Assembly: GCF_014196745.1 (NCBI RefSeq)
Contig: NZ_JACIEH010000003.1
Location: 1,116,001 to 1,180,000 of the forward strand
Direction of reading: 5' to 3'
DNA from: Sphingomonas kyeonggiensis
GTDB lineage: Bacteria; Pseudomonadota; Alphaproteobacteria; Sphingomonadales; Sphingomonadaceae
Length of the DNA stretch: 64,000 bases
Notes under the pieces: generated by a model
What the model saw: the letters and a program-made list of their open reading frames with translations, nothing else
Told to the model about the DNA's origin: nothing
Database searches by the model: none
Shown: positions 1-8,283 of the stretch, in pieces
Layout of the letters: each line of letters begins with the position of its first letter
How positions within the stretch are numbered: position 1 is the first letter of the stretch
Program-made: the position numbers and the translations under genes

Positions 1-1322
1 TGCCGGTTTCCGTCCTGCTCCGCACGATCGAGAAATCGGTGCCGCGCACGCTCTGGTCGATCGACCAGCACATCGACAAATGCGTGCCGGCCCAGCGGGT
101 GAAGCTGTTCAAGGCGAAGCTCAAGGTCAGCCCCGATCTCGGTTGCGACGTGATCGGCACGGTCACGCGCTCGGGCATCCGGCTGCGCGGCGTGGGGGAC
201 GAGATCGTCGCCGACATGCCGATCCGCGCGACGATCGCCGCACGCCATGTCGGCGGCTTCCTCAAGGGCAAGACCGCGACCGGGTCGGCCATGGTCCATG
301 CCCGTATCCGCCTGTCGGTGAGCGACAATTGGCAGCCGCGCGCCACCATCCGCCTCGCCTATGACTGGACCGCGCCGCCGGGGATCGACTTCCTCGGAAA
401 GCGGATCACCTTCACCGACAAGGCCGACGAGAAGCTCCGCCCGATCGTCCGCGACCTCGAGCGCACCTTGCCGCGCGAGATCGCCCGGGTCGATATCCGC
501 AGCCGCGTCGCCGAAGCCTGGCGGCAGAGCTTCACCGTGCTCCAGCTCAACGAGGAGAATCCGCCGGTCTGGATGCGGATCACCCCGGAGAAGCTGAGCT
601 ATGGCGGCTACCGCCTGACCGGCAACCGGCTGCGCCTCAACCTCGGCCTGGCCGCGCTCACCGAGACGTTCGTCGGGCCCAAGCCTGCGGATCCCAAGCC
701 CGTGGCGCTGCCGTCGCTCGGCCATGATGCCAAGGGAGCGAAGCTGCAATTCTTCATCCCCGTCATCGCCGACTATGCCCAGCTCGAGCCGGTGCTGCAG
801 CGCGCGCTGGACAAGCGTTCGAAACGCCCCTTCGAGCTGCCCAAGATCGGACCTGTAACGGCGCGTTTCAGCGGCGTGGTCCTGTACGGCACCACCAAAG
901 GCCGCATCGCCGTCGGCCTGACGATCGCCGTCCGCCCGCAGAGCGGCGGGGCCGAGACGCACGGCCGGGTCTGGCTCACCGCGGTACCGGTCAACGCCCC
1001 CGGCTCGCAGCGCGTCCATTTCGAGAATCTCTCCGTCTCGGGCGAGACCGACCGGATGGCCGGCGACCTGGTCGTGCTGCTCGCCCAGAGCCCCGGGGTG
1101 GCCGAGACGCTGGCGGAATCGCTCACCCAGAACTTCACCCATGACTTCGACAAGCTCCTCGGCAAGGTCCGCCGCGCGATCGTCCGCAAGCGCGCCGGCG
1201 ACTTCCTGATCCGCGCCGACCTCGCCGAGGCCCGCACCGGCACGCTCAAGGCCAGCGGGCAGGGACTGTACCTGCCCGTCTGGGCCGAGGGGACGGCAAG
1301 GGTGGAGTATGTCGGCCGCTAG
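1..1322 (+). CDS. DUF4403 family protein, 5' end outside window
   Basis: The reading frame is open from base 3 (codons for PVSVLLRTIEKSVPRTLW) and has no start codon with a ribosome site, so the gene almost certainly begins upstream of the window. At least 439 residues are encoded. The vPvsv-opening, the Cys in DKCVPA, the motif DLGCDVIGTVTRSGIRLRG and long beta-rich stretches match my memory of DUF4403 proteins, which are envelope proteins of unknown function. A GTG at 39 could serve as a start but would remove the conserved opening. The stop TAG (1320-1322) overlaps the stop of the convergent yghU in a shared CTAG. The family call is from recall of sequence pattern, not from a search. Confidence 0.75.
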   Translation, partial: PVSVLLRTIEKSVPRTLWSIDQHIDKCVPAQRVKLFKAKLKVSPDLGCDVIGTVTRSGIRLRGVGDEIVADMPIRATIAARHVGGFLKGKTATGSAMVHARIRLSVSDNWQPRATIRLAYDWTAPPGIDFLGKRITFTDKADEKLRPIVRDLERTLPREIARVDIRSRVAEAWRQSFTVLQLNEENPPVWMRITPEKLSYGGYRLTGNRLRLNLGLAALTETFVGPKPADPKPVALPSLGHDAKGAKLQFFIPVIADYAQLEPVLQRALDKRSKRPFELPKIGPVTARFSGVVLYGTTKGRIAVGLTIAVRPQSGGAETHGRVWLTAVPVNAPGSQRVHFENLSVSGETDRMAGDLVVLLAQSPGVAETLAESLTQNFTHDFDKLLGKVRRAIVRKRAGDFLIRADLAEARTGTLKASGQGLYLPVWAEGTARVEYVGR

Positions 1323-2212
1323 GCCGGCATCTTCGCCCGCACCGCGTCGATGTCCGCCGCGCTATGCCGCTCGGGCACGCGCTGGTCCTCGGGCCCCGAG
1401 CCGCGATTGACCAGCCGCCCGCGCTGCACCGCCTCGCGCTCGCCGACTTCGGCGGCCCAGCGGTTGAAATGTTCGTACTCGCCGATGTTGAGGAACTCGG
1501 CCGCGCCGGCATAGGCATCGCCGCGCGCCACGCCGCCATACCAGGGCCAGATCGCGATGTCGGCGATCGTGTACTCGTCACCCACCATGAACTTGCTCTT
1601 GGCCAGATGCGTGTCGAGCACGTGGAGCTGGCGCTTCACTTCCATCGCATAGCGGTTGATCGCGTACTCGATCTTGAACGGCGCATAGGCGAAGAAATGA
1701 CCGAAGCCGCCGCCCAGGAACGGCGCCGAGCCCATCTGCCACATCAGCCAGCTCATCGTCTGCGCGCGCTTCGCCGGATCGGTCGGCAGGAACGCACCGA
1801 ACTTCTCGGCGAGATAGACCAGGATCGCACCGCTCTCGAACACGGTGATGTTGGGCGAGACCGAATGGTCGACCATCGCCGGGATCTTCGAGTTCGGGTT
1901 GATCTCGACAAAGCCGCTGCCGAACTGGTCGCCCTCGCCGATGTTGATCTTCCAGGCGTCATATTCGGCGCCCGCATGGCCGGCGGCGAGCAGCTCCTCG
2001 AGCAGGATCGTCACCTTCTGTCCGTTGGGCGTGCCGAGCGAATAGAGCTGGATCGGGTGCTCGCCGACCGGCAGCACCTTGTCGTGCGTCGCGCCCGAGA
2101 CCGGCCGGTTGATATTGGCGAACTGCCCGCCGCTCGGCTGCTCCCAGGTCCACACCTTGGGCGGGACATAGCCGGCAGGCTGGTTGTTGGCGGGATCGGA
2201 TGCGTCGGCCAT
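1319..2212 (-). CDS. yghU: Glutathione-dependent disulfide-bond oxidoreductase, YghU-type GST
   Basis: A 297-residue protein of the YghU/nu-class glutathione S-transferase family, which reduces disulfides using two glutathiones in the cytoplasm. An N-terminal extension of about 45 residues typical of the family precedes a thioredoxin-like domain (IQLYSLGTPNGQKVTILLEE, then NPNSKIPAMVD and ESGAILVYLAEKFG) and an all-helical C-terminal domain (SWLMWQMGSAPFLGGGFGHF). Length agrees with the family (about 290). The start at 2212 is chosen because GGGAGA lies 8 nt upstream; an in-frame ATG at 2245 would add 11 residues without a better site. It is convergent with the DUF4403 gene, with overlapping stops. 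Confidence 0.92.
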   Translation of the reverse strand: MADASDPANNQPAGYVPPKVWTWEQPSGGQFANINRPVSGATHDKVLPVGEHPIQLYSLGTPNGQKVTILLEELLAAGHAGAEYDAWKINIGEGDQFGSGFVEINPNSKIPAMVDHSVSPNITVFESGAILVYLAEKFGAFLPTDPAKRAQTMSWLMWQMGSAPFLGGGFGHFFAYAPFKIEYAINRYAMEVKRQLHVLDTHLAKSKFMVGDEYTIADIAIWPWYGGVARGDAYAGAAEFLNIGEYEHFNRWAAEVGEREAVQRGRLVNRGSGPEDQRVPERHSAADIDAVRAKMPA

Positions 2213-2382
2213 GTCGATAGTCTCCCTGGGGATTGTGGCCGGCATGTAGGAACGCTCCCGTAACTTGCTAGGGGTCCGCATTTGAACCGCGATCGGGACG
2301 GGCCGGCCTACGACGAACGTGCAGGTCCATGCGATGAAAGGGCAAGGGATCGCCGCCGCGGATCGCATCTCCCGCCCGATCG

Positions 2383-3039
2383 TCAGGCGAAGATTTCCTC
2401 GAGCCGGGGCTCCGCTTCCCTGGCCGAAAAGGAATAGATCGCCATTGCGAGGAACCAGGCGAGCACGTTCGAGCCGAAACCGATCAGGTCGCTGACGAGC
2501 GTCGGGATCAGCGGCATCGTCCCGTAGTCGGGCACATAGAAGTAATCGAGCGCGACCGAGCCGAGCAGGCCAGTGCCGACGACCAGCAGCGCGACGCAGA
2601 TCGGCACGGCCTTGCCCCGGGTCCGCTCCCAGCTCGCCGTCAGCGCGTCGCCCATCTTCGCGCCCTCGGCGATCACGATCGGGACCGCGATCGACCAGCG
2701 GGCCAGCAGATAGAGTCCGGGCAGCACGAACACGAGGAAGCCGAGCATGATGGCCAGCCCGGTGACGATGCTCAGCAGCACAAAGCTGCTCGCACGACCG
2801 GGCACATTCTCCGCCTGCATCAGGCCGGCCTGCCGGGCCAGGCGGCTGGTCACCATGAACTGGGCGAAGATCCCGATGATTCCGCTGACAAAGCCAAACC
2901 GGCCGTCGCCGTCCGTGGCGACGCTCAGCAGCGTGCTCGGCAGCACCAGGGCCAGCCAGGCCACCAGCGCGACGCCAGGCGCGTGCCGGACCATCTCGGC
3001 GGTCCGTTTCAGCAGCATGCGCGTATCGAAATCTTCCAC
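2383..3039 (-). CDS. Six-helix-like integral membrane protein, YciC/GDPD-membrane-domain type
   Basis: A 218-residue membrane protein with about five or six hydrophobic segments (for example VALVAWLALVLPSTLLSVA, IMLGFLVFVLPGLYLLARW and AVPICVALLVVGTGLLGSVA). The segment PGLYLLARWSIAVPIVIAEG with a following ALTASWERTRG resembles the conserved region of the YciC-like / glycerophosphodiester phosphodiesterase membrane-domain families, whose function is unknown. Start GTG at 3039 has GGGGGAC upstream. It is the third gene of a plsY-dprA-membrane protein run on the minus strand, 9 nt after the dprA stop, so it is probably cotranscribed. No catalytic residues are recognised. Confidence 0.8.
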   Translation of the reverse strand: MEDFDTRMLLKRTAEMVRHAPGVALVAWLALVLPSTLLSVATDGDGRFGFVSGIIGIFAQFMVTSRLARQAGLMQAENVPGRASSFVLLSIVTGLAIMLGFLVFVLPGLYLLARWSIAVPIVIAEGAKMGDALTASWERTRGKAVPICVALLVVGTGLLGSVALDYFYVPDYGTMPLIPTLVSDLIGFGSNVLAWFLAMAIYSFSAREAEPRLEEIFA

Positions 3040-3048
3040 CCCGTCCCC

Positions 3049-4131
3049 CTATCCCGACAGGCTCACTCGCCCGCCTGCATGCCGTTCCAGCCTTCCGGCC
3101 AGCTCCAGCTCGAGCAGTACGGTCTGCACCACTGCGGGCGCGAGTCCCGACTGCCGGATCAACTCGTCCGCGCTCACCGGCACCGGCCCGAGCAGCCCGG
3201 CGACCGCCCGGCGATCGGCATCGCTGGCGTCCTCCGGCGGCGGACCTTGCCAGCCGCTGCACGGCGCCCGCACTGCACGCGGGTCGATCGGGCGGACCAT
3301 CTCGAGGATGTCGTCCACCCCCTGCACCAGGGTCGCGCCTTCGCGGATCAGCAGGTTGCAGCCCTGCGCGCGCGGATCGAGCGGCGACCCCGGCACCGCC
3401 ATCACGTCGCGCCCCGCCTCCCCCGCGATCCGCGCGGTGATCAGCGATCCCGAGCGCGGTGCCGCCTCCACCACCACCGTGCCGAGCGCCAGCCCGGCGA
3501 TGATCCGGTTGCGCGAGGGGAAGAAGCGGGCGAGCGGCTCGGTGCCCGGCGGCTGCTCGGCGAGCAGTAGGCCCTCGCGGGCGACGCGCTCCTGCAGCTC
3601 GGCATTCTCGGGCGGGAAGGCGATGTCGATGCCGCTGGCGATCACACCCACCGTGCCGCCGCCCAGCGATCCGACATGCGCCGCCGTGTCGATCCCGCGC
3701 GCCAGGCCCGAGACCACCGTCACGCCTGCCTCGGCCAGGCCAAGCCCGATCTGCCGGGCGAAGCGGCAGGCCGCGGCCGAGGCGTTGCGCGCGCCGACGA
3801 TCGCCACCGCCGGCCGGTCGAGCAGCTCCAGTCGCCCGCGCAGGACCAGCGCCGGCGGAGCACTGTCCAGCTCGGCGAGCAGCGGCGGATAGTCCTCATC
3901 CTCCAGGAACAGATAGCGCGCGCCCAGCCGCTCGACCGTGGCGATCTCACGCCGCACGGCCCCCAGATCGGCGATCACCGGCGCCCGCCCGCCGCCGCGT
4001 TCGGCGAGCATCGGCAGCGCGTCGAGCGCCGCCTCGGCGGTGCCGAAGCGGGCGATCAACTGGCGATAGGTTACGGGGCCGATATTGGCGGAGCGCAGCA
4101 GCCTTAGCCGTGCCTCGCGCCTGTCAGGCAC
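3049..4131 (-). CDS. dprA: DNA-processing protein DprA (Smf)
   Basis: A 360-residue DprA, the cytoplasmic protein that binds incoming single-stranded DNA and loads RecA during transformation. An N-terminal helix-hairpin-like/SAM-type region (RLLRSANIGPVTYRQLIARF) precedes the Rossmann-like core with AIVGARNASAAACRFA, VSGLARGIDTAAHVGSL, FPPENAELQERV and FFPSRNRIIAGLA. The C-terminal 60 residues (LLGPVPVSADELIRQSGL) form the DprA winged-helix domain. Length is normal. Its start overlaps the plsY stop by 8 nt, so translation is probably coupled. Presence of dprA alone does not prove natural competence, since it is nearly universal. Confidence 0.95.
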   Translation of the reverse strand: MPDRREARLRLLRSANIGPVTYRQLIARFGTAEAALDALPMLAERGGGRAPVIADLGAVRREIATVERLGARYLFLEDEDYPPLLAELDSAPPALVLRGRLELLDRPAVAIVGARNASAAACRFARQIGLGLAEAGVTVVSGLARGIDTAAHVGSLGGGTVGVIASGIDIAFPPENAELQERVAREGLLLAEQPPGTEPLARFFPSRNRIIAGLALGTVVVEAAPRSGSLITARIAGEAGRDVMAVPGSPLDPRAQGCNLLIREGATLVQGVDDILEMVRPIDPRAVRAPCSGWQGPPPEDASDADRRAVAGLLGPVPVSADELIRQSGLAPAVVQTVLLELELAGRLERHAGGRVSLSG

Positions 4132-4748
4132 TTTTCTTGCTGCCGCTCTTACTGCCGCCGATGCGCGGTTCGGTGCCGTTGAGCAGCCGGTCGATATTGG
4201 CGCGGTGCTTCCACAGCACGATCATCGTCAGCGCGAGCAGCATCAGCACCAGGTCGATCCGCCCGAAGAACGCGGCGCTCACCGGTGCGCTGATCGCCGC
4301 GCTCATGCCGGCCAGCGAGGAGATGCGCAGGATCGCGAGCAGGCCGAGCCAGACGACCGCGAAGACGATGCCCGAGGGCCAGTGGAGCGCGAGCACCACG
4401 CCCATCATCGTCGCCACGCCCTTGCCGCCGTTGAACTTGAGCCACACCGGATAGCAATGGCCGATGAACGCGGCCAGGCCGCCCAGCACGCCGCCGCCGG
4501 GCAGGATCGCGCCAGCGATCAGCACCGCCGCCGCGCCCTTGGCCAGGTCGAGCAGCAGCGTCGCCGCCGCCAGCCCCTTGCGGCCGGTGCGCAGCACGTT
4601 GGTCGCGCCGATATTGCCCGAGCCGATCTGGCGCAGGTCGCCGGCACCGCCGAAGCGGGTCAGCAGCAGCCCGAAGGGGATCGAGCCCAGCAGATAGCCG
4701 AGCAGCAAGACCCCCGCGGGAACCAGCCATGGAATGTCGTTCGTCAAA
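4124..4748 (-). CDS. plsY: Glycerol-3-phosphate acyltransferase PlsY
   Basis: An integral membrane acyltransferase that moves the acyl group of acyl-phosphate to glycerol-3-phosphate, the first step of phospholipid synthesis. The motifs are LLGYLLGSIPFGLLLTR (motif 1), GSGNIGATNVLRTGRKG (motif 2) and FNGGKGVATMMGV (motif 3), with about seven hydrophobic segments. The C-terminus is basic. I chose the TTG at 4748 because GGGGGA lies 4 nt upstream; the ATG at 4774 gives nine more residues but has no ribosome site. It heads the plsY-dprA-membrane protein operon. Confidence 0.93.
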
Positions 4749-4883
4749 GGATCCCCCTGCGCGCCGGTCAACATAGTGGCTTGCTGCGGGTGCGCAATGT
4801 GGATGGGGTACCAATCGCTCCGACTTGGGCGAAACTCGACTTTCCCCTAGCCTCGCGCGCCTGTGGGGGGCGGGGAGCGGCGC

Positions 4884-5600
4884 GTGCTGGACGATCGAAT
4901 GCGGGCGGCGATCGCCCGGTTGACCGAGAATGAGAAGGAATGCCTGCGCCGCCGCCTGCTGCCCCAGACCGCCAAGGAAATGGCGATCGAGCTCGGCGTT
5001 TCGCCCCATGCCGTGGAAAAGCGGCTCAAGATGGCGCGGGCCAAGCTGGGCCTGTCCTCCTCGCTCCAGGCCGCCCGGCTGCTCGTCCAGGCCGAGTCCC
5101 AGCTGCTGGTACCCCATGCGCCGGACCTCGCCGCGGGCATCGCCGAACTGCATCCCGGTCCCGTCCCCGGCGACAGGCGCCGGTGGTGGATAGGAGGAAT
5201 CGCAATGAGCATCACGATCGCGGCCGCGCTTGCCCTCATGCCGACGGGCGCACCGGCGCCCCGGCAGAACGCACCTGCGCCGCAGCAGAAGGCGAAGCTG
5301 TACGACGGCCCCTTCGTTCCCGCGACGCCCGAACAGGCCACGGCGTTCATCGCGGCGAGTTTTGCGACGATGGACAGGGACAAGTCCGGCTATCTCGAGG
5401 CGGGGGAGGCGCCGCGCGCCTCGGTCAGCGTCAATCACGGCCCGCGCAAGGATATCGGCGCGGAGCAGGGCGGGCGGATGTTCCTCGCCCGTTTCGATGC
5501 CAATGGCGACGGCAAGGTGAGCAGGGACGAATATATCGCCACGCGCCGCCCGATGGTCCTCGCCATGGGCATTCCGGCCAACTGGAAACCGAGCAACTGA
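4884..5600 (+). CDS. Membrane-tethered LuxR-type HTH protein with two EF-hands
   Basis: The N-terminal 60 residues carry a LuxR/GerE-type helix-turn-helix (LTENEKECLRRRLLPQTAKE, then GVSPHAVEKRLKMARAKLG). After a linker comes one hydrophobic segment (WWIGGIAMSITIAAALALM, about residue 110-130). The C-terminal part has two canonical EF-hand loops, DRDKSGYLEAGE and DANGDGKVSRDE, with all calcium ligands in place. The predicted topology is a cytoplasmic DNA-binding domain and a periplasmic calcium-binding domain. The start GTG at 4884 has GGGGAG 6 nt upstream; a GTG at 4863 would add seven residues. No sensor kinase or receiver domain is present. Target genes are unknown. The domains are visible in the sequence; calcium-dependent regulation is inference. 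Confidence 0.85.
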   Translation: MLDDRMRAAIARLTENEKECLRRRLLPQTAKEMAIELGVSPHAVEKRLKMARAKLGLSSSLQAARLLVQAESQLLVPHAPDLAAGIAELHPGPVPGDRRRWWIGGIAMSITIAAALALMPTGAPAPRQNAPAPQQKAKLYDGPFVPATPEQATAFIAASFATMDRDKSGYLEAGEAPRASVSVNHGPRKDIGAEQGGRMFLARFDANGDGKVSRDEYIATRRPMVLAMGIPANWKPSN

Positions 5601-5715
5601 TCCCCTCCCGTAAGGGCATGCGCCGTGCGCGGCGTCTAGCGATCGAGAGCCGATGAAATCCCCTTCGGGGGTGTTCCCAAACTCGGGGCGGTTGACGCTC
5701 AACGGCTGCGGAGCC

Positions 5716-6525
5716 ATGCCCGCGGCGATGACCGACAACCGCCCCATCCTGTTCTTCGATTCCGGTGTGGGCGGGCTCTCGGTGCTCGCGCCCACCGCCG
5801 CGCTGCTCCCGCACGCGCCGCTCGTCTATGTCGCCGATTCGGGGGGCTTTCCCTATGGCACGCGCAGCGAGGGCGAGATCGCCGCGCGCGTGCCCGCCCT
5901 GCTCGGCCGGCTGGCGGAGCGCTATGATCCGCGCCTGATCGTCATTGCCTGCAACACCGCCTCGACGATCGCACTCCACCATGTCCGCGCCGCGCTCGAC
6001 GTGCCGATCGTCGGTACCGTTCCCGCGATCAAGCCCGCCGCCGAGATCAGCGAGACCCGCGTGATCGGCGTGCTGGGTACCGAGGCGACGGTCCGCCAGC
6101 CCTATGTCGACGATCTCGCGGCGCGCTTCGCCGGCGATTGCACGGTGCTGCGCCACGGCTCGGCCGAGCTGGTCGAGATCGCCGAGGCTTCGCTGGAGGG
6201 GGTGCCGCCGCTGCCCGAGCGGATGCGTGCGGTTCTTGCCGGCCTGTTCGACCAGCCGGGCGGCGAGCGGATCGACGTGATCGTCAACGCCTGCACCCAT
6301 TTCCCGCTGGTCGAGGCGGAGCTGGCAGCGGCCGCGCCGCATGCCGTCCGCTTCGTCGATGGCGGTCCGGGCATCGCCCGGCGAGTCGCCTATCTGACCG
6401 AGGGTCAGCAATGGCCGGCATCGCCGGTGCCGGGCAGGGCGGTGTTCACCGCCCGCAGTGCGCGCACCGATGCGCTCGCCCCTGCGCTTGCGCGCTACGG
6501 GCTGGTCGGGATCGAGTCGCTCTAG
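5716..6525 (+). CDS. murI: Glutamate racemase MurI
   Basis: Cytoplasmic cofactor-independent racemase that converts L- to D-glutamate for peptidoglycan. Diagnostic features are ILFFDSGVGGLSVL near the N-terminus, YVADSGGFPYGTRSEGEI, the first catalytic cysteine in IVIACNTASTIA and the second in VNACTHFPLVEAEL. About 269 residues, normal for the family. The start is placed at ATG 5716 (GGAG just upstream); ATG 5728, giving MTDNRPILFF, is an equally good choice by homology. An in-frame ATG at 5653 would add 21 residues of unlikely sequence. A small CCCC-TTCG-GGGG hairpin lies in the leader near 5662. Confidence 0.95.
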   Translation: MPAAMTDNRPILFFDSGVGGLSVLAPTAALLPHAPLVYVADSGGFPYGTRSEGEIAARVPALLGRLAERYDPRLIVIACNTASTIALHHVRAALDVPIVGTVPAIKPAAEISETRVIGVLGTEATVRQPYVDDLAARFAGDCTVLRHGSAELVEIAEASLEGVPPLPERMRAVLAGLFDQPGGERIDVIVNACTHFPLVEAELAAAAPHAVRFVDGGPGIARRVAYLTEGQQWPASPVPGRAVFTARSARTDALAPALARYGLVGIESL

Positions 6526-6543
6526 CTTCCCCCGTGCCGGCGC

Positions 6544-6711
6544 TCAGGTCTGTGGGACGGGCCGTACCGCGACGATGTCACGCAGCCGGGCCGAATAGCG
6601 CTCTGCCATCTCCTGATGGACGCGCCGCGCGGTCATGTCGTCGCTGCGATCGGCATGCTCGCGCTCTTCACGCGCGCGTCGGGCGAAATATTCCATGTCT
6701 CTGGCGGTCAT
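6544..6711 (-). CDS. Small charged conserved-type protein (55 aa), function unknown
   Basis: A short gene of 55 residues beginning MTARDMEYFARRAREERE and ending VAVRPVPQT. It is very rich in Arg, Glu and Asp and should form amphipathic helices; there is no signal peptide or membrane segment. The start ATG at 6711 is preceded by GGAG 7 nt upstream, and the codons show strong GC bias at third positions, so it looks like a true gene. It is convergent with murI (stops 19 nt apart) and divergent from hemA. I recall similar short proteins in other sphingomonads but cannot assign a function. Confidence 0.72.
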   Translation of the reverse strand: MTARDMEYFARRAREEREHADRSDDMTARRVHQEMAERYSARLRDIVAVRPVPQT

Positions 6712-6940
6712 AACGATGCTCCGTCATCAAGCGGGAGCACAAGTCTCTCGGCCGCGGGCTCGCTTGGGTGCCGACTCGCCGCGGTTGACCCTGTTTACCA
6801 CATCCCGCATCGATTTTGCAGGAATCCGGACCGGTTTTGGACGAACCCGGCTTTGCTCTCGGTCAAACGTGTCCAAAGCGGAACCGATTAGGCAATATGT
6901 CCAACTGGAAATGACCGGATTTTGACGGTAGGAACGCAGC
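6712..6940 (+). promoter_or_regulatory. hemA upstream region with three TTGGAC half-sites
   Basis: This 229-bp gap between divergent genes must hold the hemA promoter and that of the small 55-aa gene. TTTGGAC occurs at 6836-6842, its inverse GTCCAAA at 6871-6877, and a shorter GTCCAA at 6899-6904. The first copy sits inside GGACCGGTTTTGGAC (6828-6842), which resembles the dyad before mucR (37163-37177). A TTGACC at 6784-6789 could be a -35 element, without a clear -10 partner. No FNR-type box is seen. The repeats are real; a regulator binding them is inference. Confidence 0.4.
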
Positions 6941-8182
6941 ATGCACAGCGCCGACAGCCCAGCGCCCGTCGATTATTCCCGGGTCTTCACGTCCGCGATA
7001 GACCGGCTGCACGCCGAGGGCCGCTACCGCGTCTTCATCGACATCCTGCGCAACAAGGGCATGTTCCCCAATGCGCGCTGCTTCGCCGGGCATAACGGGC
7101 CGAAGCCGATCACCGTCTGGTGCTCGAACGACTATCTGGCGATGGGCCAGCACCCCAAGGTGATCGCGGCGATGGAGGAGGCCCTCCACGATGTCGGCGC
7201 CGGCTCGGGCGGCACGCGCAACATCGGCGGCAACACGCACTATCATGTCGATCTGGAGGGCGAGCTCGCCGATCTCCACGGCAAGGACGGGGCGCTGCTC
7301 TTCACTTCGGGCTATGTCTCGAACGAAGCGACTCTCGCGACCCTGGGCAAGATCCTGCCCGGTTGCCTCATCTATTCGGACGAGCTCAACCACGCCTCGA
7401 TGATCGCGGGCATCCGCAATTCGGGCTGCGAGAAGCGCGTCTTCCGCCACAACGACCTCGCCCATCTCGAAGAGCTGCTCGCGGCCGATGATCCTTCGGT
7501 GCCCAAGCTGATCGCGTTCGAGAGCGTCTATTCGATGGACGCCGACATCGCGCCGATCGCCGAGATCTGCGACCTGGCCGACAAGTACAATGCGCTGACC
7601 TATCTCGACGAGGTCCATGCCGTCGGCATGTACGGCCCGCGCGGCGGCGGCATTTCGGACCGCGAAGGCCTGGCCGATCGCCTGACGATCATCGAGGGCA
7701 CGCTCGGCAAGGCCTTCGGCGTGATGGGCGGCTATATCGCGGCCGACCAGATGATCATCGACGTGATCCGCAGCTATGCGCCGGGCTTCATCTTCACCAC
7801 CTCGCTCTCGCCCGTGCTGGTCGCCGGTGCCCTCGCAAGCGTGCGCCACCTGAAGGGCTCGTCCGAAGAGCGCGACGGCCAGCAGGCCGCCGCCGCCAAG
7901 CTCAAGGTGATGATGGCCGAGGCAGGACTACCGGTGATGCCCTCGACCACGCACATCGTGCCGCTGATGGTCGGCGATCCGGTCAAGGCCAAGAAGATCA
8001 GCGACATCCTGCTCGCCGAGTACGGGGTCTACGTCCAGCCGATCAACTACCCGACCGTGCCGCGCGGCACCGAGCGCCTGCGCTTCACCCCCGGCCCCGC
8101 GCATGACGAGGCCATGATGCGCGAGCTGGTCGATGCGCTGGTCGAGATCTGGGGCCGGCTGGAACTGCGCCGGGCGGCGTAG
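6941..8182 (+). CDS. hemA: 5-aminolevulinate synthase HemA
   Basis: PLP enzyme condensing glycine and succinyl-CoA to 5-aminolevulinate, the first step of heme synthesis in alphaproteobacteria. Evidence: WCSNDYLAMGQHPKV, the glycine-rich GAGSGGTRNIGGNTHYHVDL, the DEVHAVGMYGPRGGGI cofactor motif and the PLP lysine in EGTLGKAFGVMGGYIA. At 413 residues it has the normal bacterial length. The start ATG at 6941 follows GGTAGGAACGCAGC. The gene is monocistronic: its 3' end faces the DUF4199 gene across a palindromic repeat pair that may end transcription from both sides. Confidence 0.97.
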   Translation: MHSADSPAPVDYSRVFTSAIDRLHAEGRYRVFIDILRNKGMFPNARCFAGHNGPKPITVWCSNDYLAMGQHPKVIAAMEEALHDVGAGSGGTRNIGGNTHYHVDLEGELADLHGKDGALLFTSGYVSNEATLATLGKILPGCLIYSDELNHASMIAGIRNSGCEKRVFRHNDLAHLEELLAADDPSVPKLIAFESVYSMDADIAPIAEICDLADKYNALTYLDEVHAVGMYGPRGGGISDREGLADRLTIIEGTLGKAFGVMGGYIAADQMIIDVIRSYAPGFIFTTSLSPVLVAGALASVRHLKGSSEERDGQQAAAAKLKVMMAEAGLPVMPSTTHIVPLMVGDPVKAKKISDILLAEYGVYVQPINYPTVPRGTERLRFTPGPAHDEAMMRELVDALVEIWGRLELRRAA

Positions 8183-8200
8183 CGCCCTTACTCCAGACAT

Positions 8201-8283
8201 CGTCATCCCCGCGAAGGTGGGGATCCAGAACAAGGAGCGTCAGCCCTTGTTGCCCTGGACCCCCGCCTGCGCGGGGGTGACGG
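8201..8283. repeat. Pair of inverted REP-like palindromes between hemA and DUF4199 gene
   Basis: Two related palindromes face each other: CGTCATCCCCGCGAAGGTG at 8201 onward and its relative ending CGCGGGGGTGACGG at 8283. They belong to the same family as the repeats at 8915, 11995, 12983, 18436, 27950 and 43949. The right unit lies inside the 3' end of the DUF4199 gene and supplies its last residues. The position between convergent genes fits a bidirectional transcription terminator or mRNA 3'-end stabiliser. Confidence 0.85.

Noticed and set aside
4124..4131. Frameshift between plsY and dprA
   Set aside because: The 8-nt overlap is a normal coupled start; both proteins are full length.
8201..8283. 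Possible CRISPR or tRNA-like repeats among the palindromes
   Set aside because: Repeats are dispersed single units or inverted pairs, with no regular spacers and no cloverleaf or CCA end.
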